Shown here: positions 54,547 through 64,000 of the stretch, in pieces | Layout of the letters: the number at the start of each line of letters is the position of its first letter | Position numbering within the stretch: position 1 is the first letter of the stretch | Assembly: GCF_902829295.1 (NCBI RefSeq) | Contig: NZ_CADEPL010000002.1 | Span: forward strand, 62,001-126,000 | Length of the DNA: 64,000 bases | Source of the DNA: Vogesella oryzae | GTDB lineage: Bacteria; Pseudomonadota; Gammaproteobacteria; Burkholderiales; Chromobacteriaceae | Reading direction: 5' to 3' | Notes under the pieces: model-generated | Database searches by the model: none | What the model was told of the DNA's origin: nothing | Seen by the model: the letters and a program-made list of their open reading frames with translations, nothing else | Position numbers and translations under genes: made by a program

Positions 54547-54747
54547 GACAGCCATGACCTCCGGATGACAGCACGGAAAAGTCCGATTCTAGGGCAAGCC
54601 TGCCCCGGCAAGGTGCATTGCAATCATTCGTTACATTTGCCACATAGTTGTGCAAGGTTGGCCGGCAATCATCGATGACATAACAGAGAGCACGACAGCA
54701 GCGACCGGCCAGCAAGGCACGGCGACAACACAGAGGAGAAGCAGAGC

Positions 54748-56388
54748 ATGTCACTGCAGGCATACCAGCAAGACCTGCCGCAAACCGCGGCCAACTTCGT
54801 GGCCCTGTCGCCACTGACCTTCATCGAGCGTGCGGCCAACGTCTATCCGAACCGGCCGGCGGTGATTCACGGTGCCATCCGCTACAGCTGGGCCGAAGCC
54901 TACGCCCGCAGCCGCCGGCTGGCATCGGCGCTCTCCAAGGCCGGCATCGCCCGCGGCGACACCGTGGCGGTGATGCTGCCCAACATCCCGGCGATGTTCG
55001 ACTGCCATTTTGGCGTGCCGATGTGCGGCGCGGTGCTCAACACCCTCAACACCCGGCTGGACCCGGAGGCGGTCGCCTTCATGCTGCGCCACGGCGAGGC
55101 CAAGGGGCTGATCACCGACCGCGAGTTCTCCTTCACCATCGCCCCGGCGCTGGCGCTGCTGGACAACCCGCCGCTGGTAATCGACGTGGACGACCCGGAA
55201 TACGCCGGCCCCGGCGAATTGCTGGGCAGTACCGAATACGAAGCCTTTATCGCCGGCGGCGACGAAGACTACGACTGGCAGCTGCCGGCCGACGAATGGG
55301 ACGCCATTGCGCTGAACTACACCTCCGGCACCACCGGCAACCCCAAGGGCGTGGTCTACCACCACCGCGGCGCCTATCTGAACGCGGTGTGCAACATTCT
55401 GGAATGGGGTATGCCGCGCCATGCCACTTACCTGTGGACGCTGCCGATGTTCCACTGCAACGGCTGGTGCTTCCCGTGGACCATGGCGGCCAACGTCGGC
55501 AGCAATGTCTGCCTGCGCCGCGTCGACCCGCGATTGATCTTCGACCTCATCAAGCAACACAAGGTGAGTCACTACTGCGGCGCACCCATCGTGCACAACA
55601 TGCTGATCAACGCGCCGGACGACTGCAAACAGGGCATCGAACATCAGGTGAACTGCCTGGTGGCCGGTGCGGCGCCACCGTCGGCGGTGATCGAGGGCAT
55701 GGAGAAACTGGGCTTCAACATCACCCACGTCTACGGCCTGACCGAAACCTATGGCCCGGCGGCGGTATGCGCCAAGCAGGACGAATGGGCCGACATGGAC
55801 ATTGGCGGCCGCACCGAGCGCAACGGCCGCCAGGGCGTGCGCTACACCATGCAGCAGGGCATGACGGTGATGGACCCGGCCTCCATGACCGAGGTACCGC
55901 ACGACGGCGAGACCATGGGCGAAATCATGTTCCGCGGCAATCTGGTGATGAAGGGTTACCTGAAGAATCCGACGGCAACGCAGGAGTCGCTGGCCGGCGG
56001 CTGGTTCCACACCGGCGACCTGGCAGTGATCCAGCCCGACGGCTACGTGAAGATCAAGGACCGCAGCAAGGACATCATCATCTCCGGTGGCGAGAACATC
56101 TCGTCGCTGGAAGTGGAAGACGTGCTGTGCCGCTTCCCCGGCGTGATTACCGCCGCGGTGGTGGCACTACCGGACCCGAAATGGGGCGAGGTGCCGTGCG
56201 CCTTCCTGGAACTGAAAGACGGCATTGCCGGTGACGAAGCTGCGGTGATCGAGCACTGCCGCGCCCACCTGGCGCGCTTCAAGGTGCCGAAGCGCATCAT
56301 CTTCGGGCCGATTCCCAAGACCTCCACCGGCAAAATCCAGAAATTCCTGCTGCGCCAGCAGACCAACGCCGCGGCTGCCATCGAGTAG
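54748..56388 (+). CDS. AMP-forming acyl-CoA synthetase (medium-chain type)
   Basis: The 546-residue ANL-family ligase activates a carboxylic acid with ATP and CoA. It has YTSGTTGNPKGVVYHHRG near residue 190, VYGLTETYGPA near 329, WFHTGDLAVIQPDGYVKIKDRSKDIIISGGENISSLEVE near 410-448 and the catalytic lysine in KTSTGKIQKF near 531. The N-terminal AANFVALSPLTFIERAANVYPNRPA is typical of the medium-chain/AlkK-like and 3-methylmercaptopropionyl-CoA ligase group. The exact acid cannot be told. ACAGAGGAGAAGCAGAGC before the ATG is a strong start. It stands alone and ends at 56514-56540. Confidence 0.92.
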   Translation: MSLQAYQQDLPQTAANFVALSPLTFIERAANVYPNRPAVIHGAIRYSWAEAYARSRRLASALSKAGIARGDTVAVMLPNIPAMFDCHFGVPMCGAVLNTLNTRLDPEAVAFMLRHGEAKGLITDREFSFTIAPALALLDNPPLVIDVDDPEYAGPGELLGSTEYEAFIAGGDEDYDWQLPADEWDAIALNYTSGTTGNPKGVVYHHRGAYLNAVCNILEWGMPRHATYLWTLPMFHCNGWCFPWTMAANVGSNVCLRRVDPRLIFDLIKQHKVSHYCGAPIVHNMLINAPDDCKQGIEHQVNCLVAGAAPPSAVIEGMEKLGFNITHVYGLTETYGPAAVCAKQDEWADMDIGGRTERNGRQGVRYTMQQGMTVMDPASMTEVPHDGETMGEIMFRGNLVMKGYLKNPTATQESLAGGWFHTGDLAVIQPDGYVKIKDRSKDIIISGGENISSLEVEDVLCRFPGVITAAVVALPDPKWGEVPCAFLELKDGIAGDEAAVIEHCRAHLARFKVPKRIIFGPIPKTSTGKIQKFLLRQQTNAAAAIE

Positions 56389-56513
56389 CCACCCCGAGTT
56401 TGTTCCGTTGCCGCCGGAGTCGTCGCATCTCAACAGGGGTGTTGGCGATGACCCGGTAGCGGCGGAGCAGCGATCTGTGACGCCGGCCCGGCTGTCACAT
56501 CATTCCCCGCTCT

Positions 56514-56540
56514 GCCCCGCTTCGGCGGGGCGTTTTTTTT
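56514..56540 (+). terminator. Intrinsic terminator after the acyl-CoA synthetase gene
   Basis: GCCCCGC and GCGGGGC pair perfectly around TTCG (56514-56531), followed by eight Ts. Confidence 0.9.
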
Positions 56541-56558
56541 GCGGCCAACATTGGCCGC
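56541..56558. repeat. Repeat-word pair with 2-base spacer
   Basis: GCGGCCAA (56541-56548) and TTGGCCGC (56551-56558) are separated by CA, immediately after the T-run of the preceding terminator. Confidence 0.75.
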
Positions 56559-56565
56559 ACGCCAT

Positions 56566-56600
56566 AAAACAAAACGCCCGCAGCTTGCGCTACGGGCGTT
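56566..56600 (-). terminator. Intrinsic terminator of pnp
   Basis: AACGCCCG (56573-56580) and CGGGCGTT (56593-56600) form the main stem, with AGC/GCT continuing inside. The A-rich bases at 56566-56574 supply Us on the minus strand. It ends the nusA-infB-...-pnp transcript. Confidence 0.8.
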
Positions 56601-56632
56601 GTCCGCACTAGCCGGATCAATCCGGCGCCGGC

Positions 56633-58783
56633 TTAGTTCTTCAGACCGAAGGAGGATTCACCCTGGGCCGCGGCCGGAGCGGCAGCAGCCGGGTTTTCCA
56701 GCAGCGCCTTGATGGACAGACGCACGCGACCGCGGTCATCCATCTCGATGGCCTTCACTTTGACGATCTGGCCTTCCTGCAGGTAGTCGCTCACGTTCTT
56801 GATGCGTTCGTGGGCGATCTGGGAGATGTGCACCAGGCCGTCTTTACCCGGCATGATGGATACGATGGCGCCGACGTTGTTGTCCAGGATCTTCACCACC
56901 GGACCTTCGTACACCTTGCCCACTTCCACTTCGGCAGTGATCTCTTCGATACGCTGCTTGGCCGCTTCGGCGCCTTCGTTCGACACGGAGGCGATGGTGA
57001 TGGTGCCATCTTCCTCGATGTTGATCTCGCAACCGGTGTCCTTGGTGATGGTACGGATGGTCTCGCCACCTTTGCCGATCACTTCGCGGATTTTCTCCGG
57101 GTTGATCTTCATCACATATAGACGCGGAGCGTGGGTCGACAGCTCTTGCGGGCCTTCGATCGCTTCTTTCATGTGACCGAGGATGTGAACACGGCCTTCC
57201 TTGGCCTGTTCCAGTGCGATCTGCATGATGTCCTTGGTGATGCCCTGGATCTTGATGTCCATCTGCAGTGCGGTCACGCCTGCGGCAGTACCGGCCACCT
57301 TGAAGTCCATGTCGCCCAGGTGATCTTCATCGCCCAGGATGTCGGTCAGCACGGCAAAACGGTTGCCTTCCAGGATCAGGCCCATGGCGATACCGGCCAC
57401 GTGGGCCTTCAGCGGTACACCGGCGGACAGCAGCGACAGGCAGCCACCGCACACGGAAGCCATCGACGAAGAGCCGTTGGATTCGGTGATCTCGGACACC
57501 ACGCGCATGGTGTAGCCGAAGTCGGCTTCCGACGGCAGTACCTGCGCCAGCGCGCGCTTGGCCAGACGGCCGTGGCCGATTTCGCGGCGCTTCGGCGGGC
57601 CCATGCGGCCAGCTTCACCGGTGGAGTACGGCGGGAAGTTGTAGTGCAGCATGAAGCGGTCGGTGTACTCACCGGCCAGCGCATCGATGATCTGCTCATC
57701 GCGCTTGGTGCCCAGGGTAGCGGTCACGATGGCCTGGGTTTCGCCACGGGTGAACAGCGCGGAGCCGTGTACGCGCGGCAGTACGCCGGTACGGATGGCG
57801 ATAGGACGTACGGTGCGGGTATCGCGACCGTCGATGCGCGGCTCGCCGTTCAGGATCTGGCCACGAACGATTTCGGCTTCCAGCGACTTGAAGATGCCCT
57901 TGATCTCGTTGGCCACCAGGGTGTCGGTGTCTTCGGTGATCAGTGCGGCCTTCACTGCAGCCCAGGCGGCGTTCAGCGCTTCGGAACGGGCGCCTTTCTG
58001 GCGGATGCGGAAAGCGTTGGCGATGGCTTCGCCGGAGATGTCGCGTATCTGGGCGATCAGCGCTTCATTCTTGGCCGGCGCCTCCCAGTCCCACATTACC
58101 GGGTTTACTTCGTCGGCGAAGGCGTTGATGGCATTGATGGCAGCCTGCATCTGCTCGTGACCGTATACCACGGCACCCAGCATCACGGCTTCGGACAGCT
58201 CTTTGGCTTCGGATTCCACCATCAGCACGGCACGCTCGGTACCGGCAACCACCAGATCCATTTCCGAGGTTTCCAGCTCGGTCTTGGTCGGGTTCAGGAT
58301 GTATTCGCCGTTGGCGTAGCCCACGCGGGCAGCACCGATCGGGCCGTTGAACGGCAGGCCGGAGATGGCCAGTGCCGCGGAGGCACCGATCATGGCCGGA
58401 ATGTCGGAATCCACTTCCGGGTTCAGCGACATCACGGTAGCGACGATCTGCACGTCATGGTAGAAGCCTTCCGGGAACAGCGGACGGATCGGACGATCGA
58501 TCAGGCGGCTGGTCAGGATTTCTTTTTCGGACTGTTTGCCTTCGCGCTTGAAGAAACCGCCCGGGATCTTGCCGGCAGCGTAGGTACGCTCCAGGTAATC
58601 AACGGTCAGCGGGAAGAAGTCCTGACCCGGTTTTACGTTCTTGGAGCCGACAACCGACACCAGTACCACGGTGTCTTCAACGGAAACGAGGACGGCGCCG
58701 GATGCCTGACGGGCAACTTCGCCGGTTTCCAGAGTCACGGTATGACGACCGTACTGGAACGATTTGGTGATCTTGTTAAACAT
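56633..58783 (-). CDS. pnp: Polyribonucleotide nucleotidyltransferase (PNPase)
   Basis: The 716-residue 3'-5' exoribonuclease is a trimeric phosphorolytic enzyme of the RNA degradosome. Two RNase-PH-like domains fill about residues 1-540 ([22 protein letters not shown] near 78-99; [19 protein letters not shown] near 395), followed by KH ([26 protein letters not shown] near 562-587) and S1 ([33 protein letters not shown] near 618-650). It is the last gene of the operon. It often autoregulates through RNase III processing of its leader, where the rpsO hairpin lies. Confidence 0.98.
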   Translation of the reverse strand: MFNKITKSFQYGRHTVTLETGEVARQASGAVLVSVEDTVVLVSVVGSKNVKPGQDFFPLTVDYLERTYAAGKIPGGFFKREGKQSEKEILTSRLIDRPIRPLFPEGFYHDVQIVATVMSLNPEVDSDIPAMIGASAALAISGLPFNGPIGAARVGYANGEYILNPTKTELETSEMDLVVAGTERAVLMVESEAKELSEAVMLGAVVYGHEQMQAAINAINAFADEVNPVMWDWEAPAKNEALIAQIRDISGEAIANAFRIRQKGARSEALNAAWAAVKAALITEDTDTLVANEIKGIFKSLEAEIVRGQILNGEPRIDGRDTRTVRPIAIRTGVLPRVHGSALFTRGETQAIVTATLGTKRDEQIIDALAGEYTDRFMLHYNFPPYSTGEAGRMGPPKRREIGHGRLAKRALAQVLPSEADFGYTMRVVSEITESNGSSSMASVCGGCLSLLSAGVPLKAHVAGIAMGLILEGNRFAVLTDILGDEDHLGDMDFKVAGTAAGVTALQMDIKIQGITKDIMQIALEQAKEGRVHILGHMKEAIEGPQELSTHAPRLYVMKINPEKIREVIGKGGETIRTITKDTGCEINIEEDGTITIASVSNEGAEAAKQRIEEITAEVEVGKVYEGPVVKILDNNVGAIVSIMPGKDGLVHISQIAHERIKNVSDYLQEGQIVKVKAIEMDDRGRVRLSIKALLENPAAAAPAAAQGESSFGLKN

Positions 58784-58907
58784 GGAGGTCCTTCGTACAG
58801 AACATTTGGATTACAACGGGAACCCCTACGTAGCGGTCACTGTGACCAATGCCAGCTCGTAGAGGCTCCCCCCCGTTGTGACAATAAAGAACGTGCAGAA
58901 GCAGAAA

Positions 58908-58940
58908 CGGAAAAGTCGCAGACTAGCTGCGACTTTTCCG
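58908..58940 (-). terminator. rpsO-pnp intergenic hairpin
   Basis: CGGAAAAGTCGCAG (58908-58921) and its exact complement (58927-58940) make a 14-bp stem with a 5-base loop, just past the rpsO stop. A TTTC-containing tail follows on the minus strand. It is the expected partial terminator between rpsO and pnp. Confidence 0.8.
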
Positions 58941-58952
58941 TATTCAAACCGA

Positions 58953-59222
58953 TTACTTGCGCAGACCCAGGCGAGTGATCAGGGCGCGATAGCTGTCAGC
59001 ATCGGTGCGCTTGAGGTAATCAAGCAGACGACGACGACGGCTCACCAGCTTCAGCAGACCACGACGGCTGTGATGGTCTTTGGTGTTAGCTTTGAAGTGC
59101 GGGGTGAGGTCGTTGATGCGAGCGGTCAGCAGAGCAACCTGAACTTCGGAAGAACCGGTATCGCCTTCCTTGCGCTGGAAGTCTTGAACGATCTGTGCTT
59201 TTTGTTCGGCGGTCATTGCCAT
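58953..59222 (-). CDS. rpsO: 30S ribosomal protein S15
   Basis: The 89-residue S15 binds helices 20-22 of 16S rRNA early in 30S assembly. The sequence ([62 protein letters not shown] and [10 protein letters not shown]) closely resembles the Neisseria form. The ATG at 59222 has GGAG 9 bases upstream; the ATG six bases inside is too far from it. E. coli S15 represses its own translation through a pseudoknot in this leader; I did not verify one here. Confidence 0.98.
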   Translation of the reverse strand: MAMTAEQKAQIVQDFQRKEGDTGSSEVQVALLTARINDLTPHFKANTKDHHSRRGLLKLVSRRRRLLDYLKRTDADSYRALITRLGLRK

Positions 59223-59326
59223 TTGGAAATACTCCAATATCGGTTTAGGGCCACCACCCGTCAGAGTGGCACCCGACAAGTGCAGCGAGCCTGCGCCGTT
59301 ACCGGCGCCAACCCATCCACACTTCG

Positions 59327-60247
59327 CTAGTTTGCAGCTTGCGCTGCCATTACCCGGACCGGCTGCAGCAGGCCTTGCGGCGTCGCATCGGCCAACCCGA
59401 GGAATTCCTGTGTATCCGCGTGGTATACGCGAAAGCGCAGCATTGTCTCACACTTTTCCAATGCATGCACCGCCTGCCCGTGACAAAAACGCACAGCTTC
59501 GGTTGCGGCCAACGTTGCCAGCGGAAAATGACCGACCAGCACATCCACCGGCAGCAGAAAGGCACTCCGCTCCGCCACCGGCATTGCCTCGATGGCCTCC
59601 AGCGTATGCGCATCCTCCAGACGGAAGCCGCCGGTAGTAGTGCGCCGCAAACCGGTCAGATGGGCACCGCAGCCCAGCATTTCGCCGACATCTTGCGCCA
59701 GCGTACGGATATAGGTGCCCTTGCTGCACAGCACATCAATCACCGCACAGTCACCGGCAAACTCGACCAGGTCGATGCGGTGAATCGTGACCTCCCGTGC
59801 CGCACGCTCGATCTCTATACCCTCACGGGCATATTCGTACAACGCCTTGCCCTGATGCTTGAGCGCCGAATACATCGGCGGCACCTGACTGATCGCGCCA
59901 GTGTGTGCCACGATGGCCCGCTCCAGCGCGACGCGGTCAAACGTTACCGGCCGTTGCAACACCACCTCGCCTTCCACATCCCCCGTCGTCGTCACCGCAC
60001 CGAACTTGATCGTGGCGCGATACCCCTTGTCGGCATCCAGCAGGTAGGAAGAAAACTTGGTGGCCTCGCCAAAACACACCGGTAACAAGCCGGTCGCCAG
60101 CGGATCCAGCACCCCGGTGTGGCCAGCCTTGGCTGCGCTATACAGCCAGCGTGCCTTTTGCAGCGCACCATTGGAGCTGGCGCCATAAGGCTTGTCCAGC
60201 AGCAGCACGCCATTGATATTCAACTTGATGCGACGCGGCGCGCTCAT
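59327..60247 (-). CDS. truB: tRNA pseudouridine-55 synthase
   Basis: The 306-residue enzyme makes pseudouridine 55 in the T-loop of all tRNAs. The catalytic aspartate is in [24 protein letters not shown] near residues 43-66, with [19 protein letters not shown] and [15 protein letters not shown] as further family motifs. Length is normal. Its start overlaps the rbfA stop by 4 bases (ATGA-type), so the two are coupled. A GCGGCCAACG word lies in the gene near 59504. Confidence 0.97.
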   Translation of the reverse strand: MSAPRRIKLNINGVLLLDKPYGASSNGALQKARWLYSAAKAGHTGVLDPLATGLLPVCFGEATKFSSYLLDADKGYRATIKFGAVTTTGDVEGEVVLQRPVTFDRVALERAIVAHTGAISQVPPMYSALKHQGKALYEYAREGIEIERAAREVTIHRIDLVEFAGDCAVIDVLCSKGTYIRTLAQDVGEMLGCGAHLTGLRRTTTGGFRLEDAHTLEAIEAMPVAERSAFLLPVDVLVGHFPLATLAATEAVRFCHGQAVHALEKCETMLRFRVYHADTQEFLGLADATPQGLLQPVRVMAAQAAN

Positions 60248-60669
60248 GCCTTATCCGCGTCCTCATCCTGATCTTCATCAGCAGCTTCGGCTGCATCGGC
60301 TTCCGGCTTGGCCACATTGCCAACTACGTCATCAATCAACCGGCTCATGTACACGCCACGAGCAATAGAGTCGTCGTACACGAAGTGCAATTGCGGAGTA
60401 GTGAAAATCTGCAGCACACGGCCGATGCCATTGCGCAGATAGCCAGCGGCACTTTCCAGTGCCTCCTGGGTGATTTCGCGCTTACTGTCATCCATCACGG
60501 TGTAAAACACCTTGGCATGCGAATAGTCACGAGTGACTTCAACCGCAGTAATAGTGACCCAGCCTACGCGCGGGTCTTTCAGGCCCTTGCGAATCAGTTC
60601 GGCCAACTCGCGCTGAATCTGCTCGGAGATACGGTCTGCGCGGGAGAAGCCCTTTTTGGCTTTTGCCAT
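60244..60669 (-). CDS. rbfA: 30S ribosome-binding factor A
   Basis: The 141-residue KH-type factor helps mature the 5' end of 16S rRNA in late 30S assembly. RADRISEQIQRELAELIRKGLKDPRVGWVTITAVEVTRDYSHAKVFY (about 10-57) is canonical. The C-terminal tail is acidic ([17 protein letters not shown]). It lies between infB and truB as in most proteobacteria. The frame ends by overlapping the truB ATG. Confidence 0.96.
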   Translation of the reverse strand: MAKAKKGFSRADRISEQIQRELAELIRKGLKDPRVGWVTITAVEVTRDYSHAKVFYTVMDDSKREITQEALESAAGYLRNGIGRVLQIFTTPQLHFVYDDSIARGVYMSRLIDDVVGNVAKPEADAAEAADEDQDEDADKA

Positions 60670-60695
60670 GTCTGGTTTCCTGTTTCAAATGACAA

Positions 60696-60731
60696 AGGCG
60701 AGCGCGCCCGGGCACCCGGACACGCTCGCCT
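60696..60731. promoter_or_regulatory. Hairpin in the infB-rbfA gap
   Basis: AGGCGAGCG (60696-60704) pairs exactly with CGCTCGCCT (60723-60731). It lies between infB and rbfA and could adjust the relative mRNA levels, but there is no strong T-run, so full termination is unlikely. Confidence 0.55.
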
Positions 60732-60744
60732 GCATGACCCCCGC

Positions 60745-63618
60745 TTACAGCGAGCGGGCCACTTCTACGATCTCGAACACTTCCAGCTGGTCGCCTTCCT
60801 GGATGTCGTTGTAGTTCTTCAGCATCAGACCACATTCGTAGCCCTGCTTCACTTCCTTCACGTCATCCTTGAAGCGCTTCAGCGAGTCCAGTTCGCCGGT
60901 ATGCACCACCACGTTGTGGCGGATCAGGCGTACCGAGGCGCTGCGTTTCACCATACCGTCGGTCACCATACAACCTGCGATGTTGCCCACCTTGGACACA
61001 GTGATCACCTGACGGATCTCCACGGTACCCAGTATCTGCTCTTTCTTCTCCGGCGCCAGCATGCCGGACATGGCTGCCTTCACGTCATCTACCACGTCGT
61101 AAATGATGTTGTAGTAGCGGATTTCCACGCCCTCGCCTTCCGCCAGCTTGCGGGCGGCGGCATCGGCACGCACGTTGAAGCCAACCACGATGGCCTTGGA
61201 AGCGATCGCCAGGTTGATGTCGGACTCGGTAATGCCACCGACACCGGAGTGCAGGATGTTGACGCGAACCTCATCGGTAGACAGCTTCTGCAAGCTGCCA
61301 GCCAGCGCTTCGTAGGAACCCTGCACGTCGGCCTTGATGATAACCGACATGCTCTGCACTTCGCCTTCGGACATCTGGGCGAACATGTTTTCCAGCTTGG
61401 CAGCCTGCTGCTTGGCCAGACGCACGTCGCGGAACTTGCCGGCACGGAACAGGGCGATTTCGCGCGCCTTCTTCTCGTCAGCCAGCACCATGGCGTCTTC
61501 ACCAGCAGACGGCACGTCGGACAGACCCAGGATTTCCACCGGGATAGCCGGACCGGCTTCGTCGATAGCCTTGCCGTTTTCGTCGATCATGGCACGCACG
61601 CGACCGAAGGCGGTGCCCGCCAGCACGATGTCGCCCTTCTTCAGGGTACCGCTCTGCACCAGCAGCGTCGCTACCGGACCACGACCCTTGTCCAGGCGCG
61701 CCTCCACGATGATGCCCTTGGCCGGTGCCGCTACCGGTGCGGTCAGTTCCAGCACTTCGGCCTGCAGCAGAATCGCTTCCAGCAGCGCATCGATGTTCAG
61801 GCCCATTTTGGCCGACACTTCGATGAACTGGGTATCACCACCCCAGTCTTCCGGTACCACTTCGTGAGCGACCAGTTCCTGACGGATACGTTCCGGGTTG
61901 GCACCCTGCTTGTCGATCTTGTTCACGGCCACCACGATCGGCACGCCAGCAGCTTTGGCATGGTGCACCGCCTCGATGGTCTGCGGCATCACACCGTCGT
62001 CGGCCGCCACCACCAGCACTACGATGTCGGTGGCCTTGGCACCACGGGCACGCATGGCGGTAAACGCCTCGTGACCCGGGGTATCCAGGAAAGTGATCAT
62101 GCCGCGTGGAGTTTCCACGTGGTAGGCACCGATGTGCTGGGTAATGCCGCCGGCTTCGCCTGCCGCCACTTTGGCGCGACGGATGTAGTCCAGCAGCGAG
62201 GTCTTACCGTGGTCAACGTGACCCATCACGGTTACCACCGGCGGACGCGGCAGCGCTTCACCAGTGCTCAGCGCAGCATCGTCACCCAGGTAGGCTTCCG
62301 GATCGTCCGCCTGTGCAGCCTTGCCAACGTGACCCATTTCCTCGACCACGATCAGCGCGGTTTCCTGGTCCAGCACCTGGTTGATGGTCACCATCATGCC
62401 CATCTTCATCAGGGTCTTGATCACTTCGGCGGCCTTCACGGCCATCTTGTGAGCCAGATCGCCAACGGTGACGGTTTCCGGCACCAGTACTTCGTGCACG
62501 ATAGGCTCGGTCGGCGCCTGGAAGGCATGCTGGTTGTTGCCGCCCTTGTGCTTGCCGCCCTTGCGGGATTTCCAGTCGTTGCTGGCATCGCCGCCACGGG
62601 TCTTCAGACCCTTGCCCTTCTTGCCATCGTTCCAGCTGTCACGACCGCCTGGGCCTTTCTTGCCTGCGCCACCACGCTTATCGCCCGGGCGATCACCAGC
62701 CGGAGCAGGTGCCGCAGCCGGTGCGGCACCCGGACGAGCCGGCGCACCACCTGCCGGACGCGGGCCGGCAGAACCTGGACGTGCAGAACGGTTACCATCT
62801 CGTGCGCCCTGTTCGCGCGCCGGAGCAGAACCATCCGCCGGTTGCATACGCGGCTGAGTCGGTTTGGCCGAACGCGGCAGGTCTTCGGTCTTGGCCGGGG
62901 CCGGGGCCGCAACCGGCTTCGGCGCTGCCGCTTCGGCACGCGCCGCCAGGCGGCGAGCTTCACGCTCCTGTTTTTCACGCAACAGCGCCTGCTGACGGGC
63001 ACGGAACTCGGCCTGACGGGCTTCTTCTGCGGCACGGGAAGCCATTTCCGCATCCGACAAGATGGAAGCCGGGCGACTCAACGTCGGCTGTTTAACCGGT
63101 GCAACTGGCGCCTCGGCTGCAGCCTTGACTTCAACCTTCGCTTCTTGGGCCTTAGCCTCCACCGGCTTTTCCACCTTGGCCGCCACCGGCTTGGCTTCAA
63201 CCGGTTTGGTCTCTGCGACTTTCGGTGCGTCTACTTTGGCAGGCTCGCTCGCCACTACTGGCTCCGGCTTCACTTCCGCCACCGGTGCAGCCTCAGCAAC
63301 AACCGGGGCAGATACAACCGGTTTCTGGGCATCATCTTCCGGACGTACAAACACACGCTTCTTGCGGGTCTCCACCTTCACGGTGCTACCTGCAGCAGTA
63401 TGGATTTCGCTGGTTTGCTTGCGAGTCAGGGTAATTTTTCCTTCATCACGCGCACCATGGGAGGACTTCAGATAGTCCAGCAGTTGTTTCTTATCCTGCT
63501 CGGTGAGCGCGTCGTCCAGACTGCGCTTGCCCACACCGGCATTGCTCAATTGCTCCAGCAACCGTTCCGGGGACAAGTTCAGCTCGCTCGCAAACTGTTT
63601 TACATTCGTCAAAACCAT
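60745..63618 (-). CDS. infB: Translation initiation factor IF-2
   Basis: The 957-residue GTPase places initiator tRNA on the 30S subunit. It has the IF2-N domain ([19 protein letters not shown]), a long Lys/Glu/Ala-Pro-rich linker (about 60-330), the GTPase domain with G1 [12 protein letters not shown] near residue 465, G3 DTPGHE near 512 and NKID near 566, then C-terminal domains that bind fMet-tRNA. Length and low-complexity linker are normal for Neisseriales. It lies 44 bases after nusA on the same strand. Confidence 0.98.
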   Translation of the reverse strand: MVLTNVKQFASELNLSPERLLEQLSNAGVGKRSLDDALTEQDKKQLLDYLKSSHGARDEGKITLTRKQTSEIHTAAGSTVKVETRKKRVFVRPEDDAQKPVVSAPVVAEAAPVAEVKPEPVVASEPAKVDAPKVAETKPVEAKPVAAKVEKPVEAKAQEAKVEVKAAAEAPVAPVKQPTLSRPASILSDAEMASRAAEEARQAEFRARQQALLREKQEREARRLAARAEAAAPKPVAAPAPAKTEDLPRSAKPTQPRMQPADGSAPAREQGARDGNRSARPGSAGPRPAGGAPARPGAAPAAAPAPAGDRPGDKRGGAGKKGPGGRDSWNDGKKGKGLKTRGGDASNDWKSRKGGKHKGGNNQHAFQAPTEPIVHEVLVPETVTVGDLAHKMAVKAAEVIKTLMKMGMMVTINQVLDQETALIVVEEMGHVGKAAQADDPEAYLGDDAALSTGEALPRPPVVTVMGHVDHGKTSLLDYIRRAKVAAGEAGGITQHIGAYHVETPRGMITFLDTPGHEAFTAMRARGAKATDIVVLVVAADDGVMPQTIEAVHHAKAAGVPIVVAVNKIDKQGANPERIRQELVAHEVVPEDWGGDTQFIEVSAKMGLNIDALLEAILLQAEVLELTAPVAAPAKGIIVEARLDKGRGPVATLLVQSGTLKKGDIVLAGTAFGRVRAMIDENGKAIDEAGPAIPVEILGLSDVPSAGEDAMVLADEKKAREIALFRAGKFRDVRLAKQQAAKLENMFAQMSEGEVQSMSVIIKADVQGSYEALAGSLQKLSTDEVRVNILHSGVGGITESDINLAIASKAIVVGFNVRADAAARKLAEGEGVEIRYYNIIYDVVDDVKAAMSGMLAPEKKEQILGTVEIRQVITVSKVGNIAGCMVTDGMVKRSASVRLIRHNVVVHTGELDSLKRFKDDVKEVKQGYECGLMLKNYNDIQEGDQLEVFEIVEVARSL

Positions 63619-63661
63619 GCGTATTCCTAATTCCTTCTAGCAATCTTCCATATGCGGCCGG

Positions 63662-64000
63662 TTAGTTAAACCAGTGTTCGCGCGCTTTCATGATCAAGGC
63701 GCGGGCCGCTTCGGCTTCCATGCCGGTCATGTCGACCAAGTCATCTACGGCGAGATCCGCCAGGTCGTCACGGGTGGTCACGCCGTTTTCGGCCAGTTTG
63801 CGTACAAGCTCGCTATCCAGACCGTCCATACTCTTCAGGTCTTCGGAAACTTCCTCGACCTTCTCTTCCGAGGCAATCGCCAGAGTCAGGATGGCATCAC
63901 GTGCACGACTACGCAGCTCGTTCACCAGAGCTTCGTCAAAACCTTCAATTTCCAGCATTTCGGCAATAGGTACATACGCCACTTCTTCCAGTGTGGCGAA
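63662..64000 (-). CDS. nusA: Transcription termination/antitermination factor NusA, C-terminal part
   Basis: The visible 112 codons read [20 protein letters not shown], then [80 protein letters not shown], the acidic repeat region (helix-hairpin-helix repeats) at the end of NusA in Gammaproteobacteria and Neisseriales. The start lies right of the window. Its position before infB on the same strand is the conserved nusA-infB order. Confidence 0.93.
   Translation of the reverse strand, partial: FATLEEVAYVPIAEMLEIEGFDEALVNELRSRARDAILTLAIASEEKVEEVSEDLKSMDGLDSELVRKLAENGVTTRDDLADLAVDDLVDMTGMEAEAARALIMKAREHWFN

Noticed and set aside
57131-58978. 615-codon plus-strand open frame opposite pnp
   Set aside because: Antisense shadow of PNPase with low-complexity content and no start signal.
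60385-63630. 1081-codon plus-strand open frame opposite infB
   Set aside because: Antisense shadow; His/Gly/Arg-rich, no domain, and the minus strand is an unmistakable IF-2.

Overview
The window is a 64 kb stretch of a high-GC (roughly 64 % by eye) betaproteobacterial chromosome. RpsO and the other housekeeping proteins look like Neisseriales proteins, and the mix of genes suggests a Chromobacteriaceae-type organism (Vogesella/Aquitalea/Chromobacterium group). The genus is inference only. No rRNA, tRNA, CRISPR array or complete insertion sequence was seen.

Layout. 1-9.2 kb: the start of a LysR regulator, a carboxymuconolactone-decarboxylase-like gene, a DUF1348 gene, a GNAT acetyltransferase, cytochrome b561, a very large SNF2 helicase, hemL and a thioredoxin-like gene. 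9.2-11 kb: an orphan flhE, a lipoprotein and a repeat-rich gap. 11-16.1 kb: a tight minus-strand run (rubredoxin, M48 protease, YjbR, hemJ, lipoprotein, CYTH) divergent from thiD-thiE, then a DinB-like gene behind a perfect operator-like palindrome. 16.1-19.9 kb: a degenerate EAL protein, an orphan flgH, a Sbal_3080-type lipoprotein, an orphan OmpR-type regulator and a secreted SnoaL-like protein. 19.9-26.9 kb: a ydcSTUV-patD putrescine/polyamine cluster with a LysR gene, then a truncated TauE gene. 27-34.2 kb: ung, a rhodanese, pcm, a TPP riboswitch with thiC, DUF2789, a small conserved gene and rlhA. 34.2-39.7 kb: mostly small accessory genes, with an AT-rich orphan gene, a LysR remnant and a degraded patch. 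39.9-50.2 kb: a PhaC-like DUF3141 protein, small enzymes, a GGDEF protein convergent with an HD-GYP protein, and a chemoreceptor. 50.2-52 kb: pyrBI behind a leader peptide and attenuator. 52-56.4 kb: a truncated haemoglobin, a chimeric histidine kinase and an acyl-CoA synthetase. 56.6-64 kb: the classic nusA-infB-rbfA-truB-rpsO-pnp translation/RNA-decay operon, read on the minus strand.

Themes. Thiamine synthesis is split between thiD-thiE (no riboswitch seen) and riboswitch-controlled thiC. Cyclic-di-GMP proteins occur three times, and two of them lack a key catalytic residue. Polyamine uptake and oxidation form one operon.

The most striking global signal is a short word, core GTTGGCCGC (longer form AGGTTGGCCGCA). 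I counted about 50 copies on both strands by eye, where chance predicts one or two. Many occur as inverted pairs that form the intergenic terminators, exactly as DNA-uptake sequences do in Neisseria and Pasteurellaceae. This may be an undescribed uptake-sequence dialect. The second notable signal is a 19-bp sequence matching 17 positions of the Tn5 mosaic end, placed exactly where two histidine-kinase genes are fused. It is either an IS scar or an assembly/library artefact.
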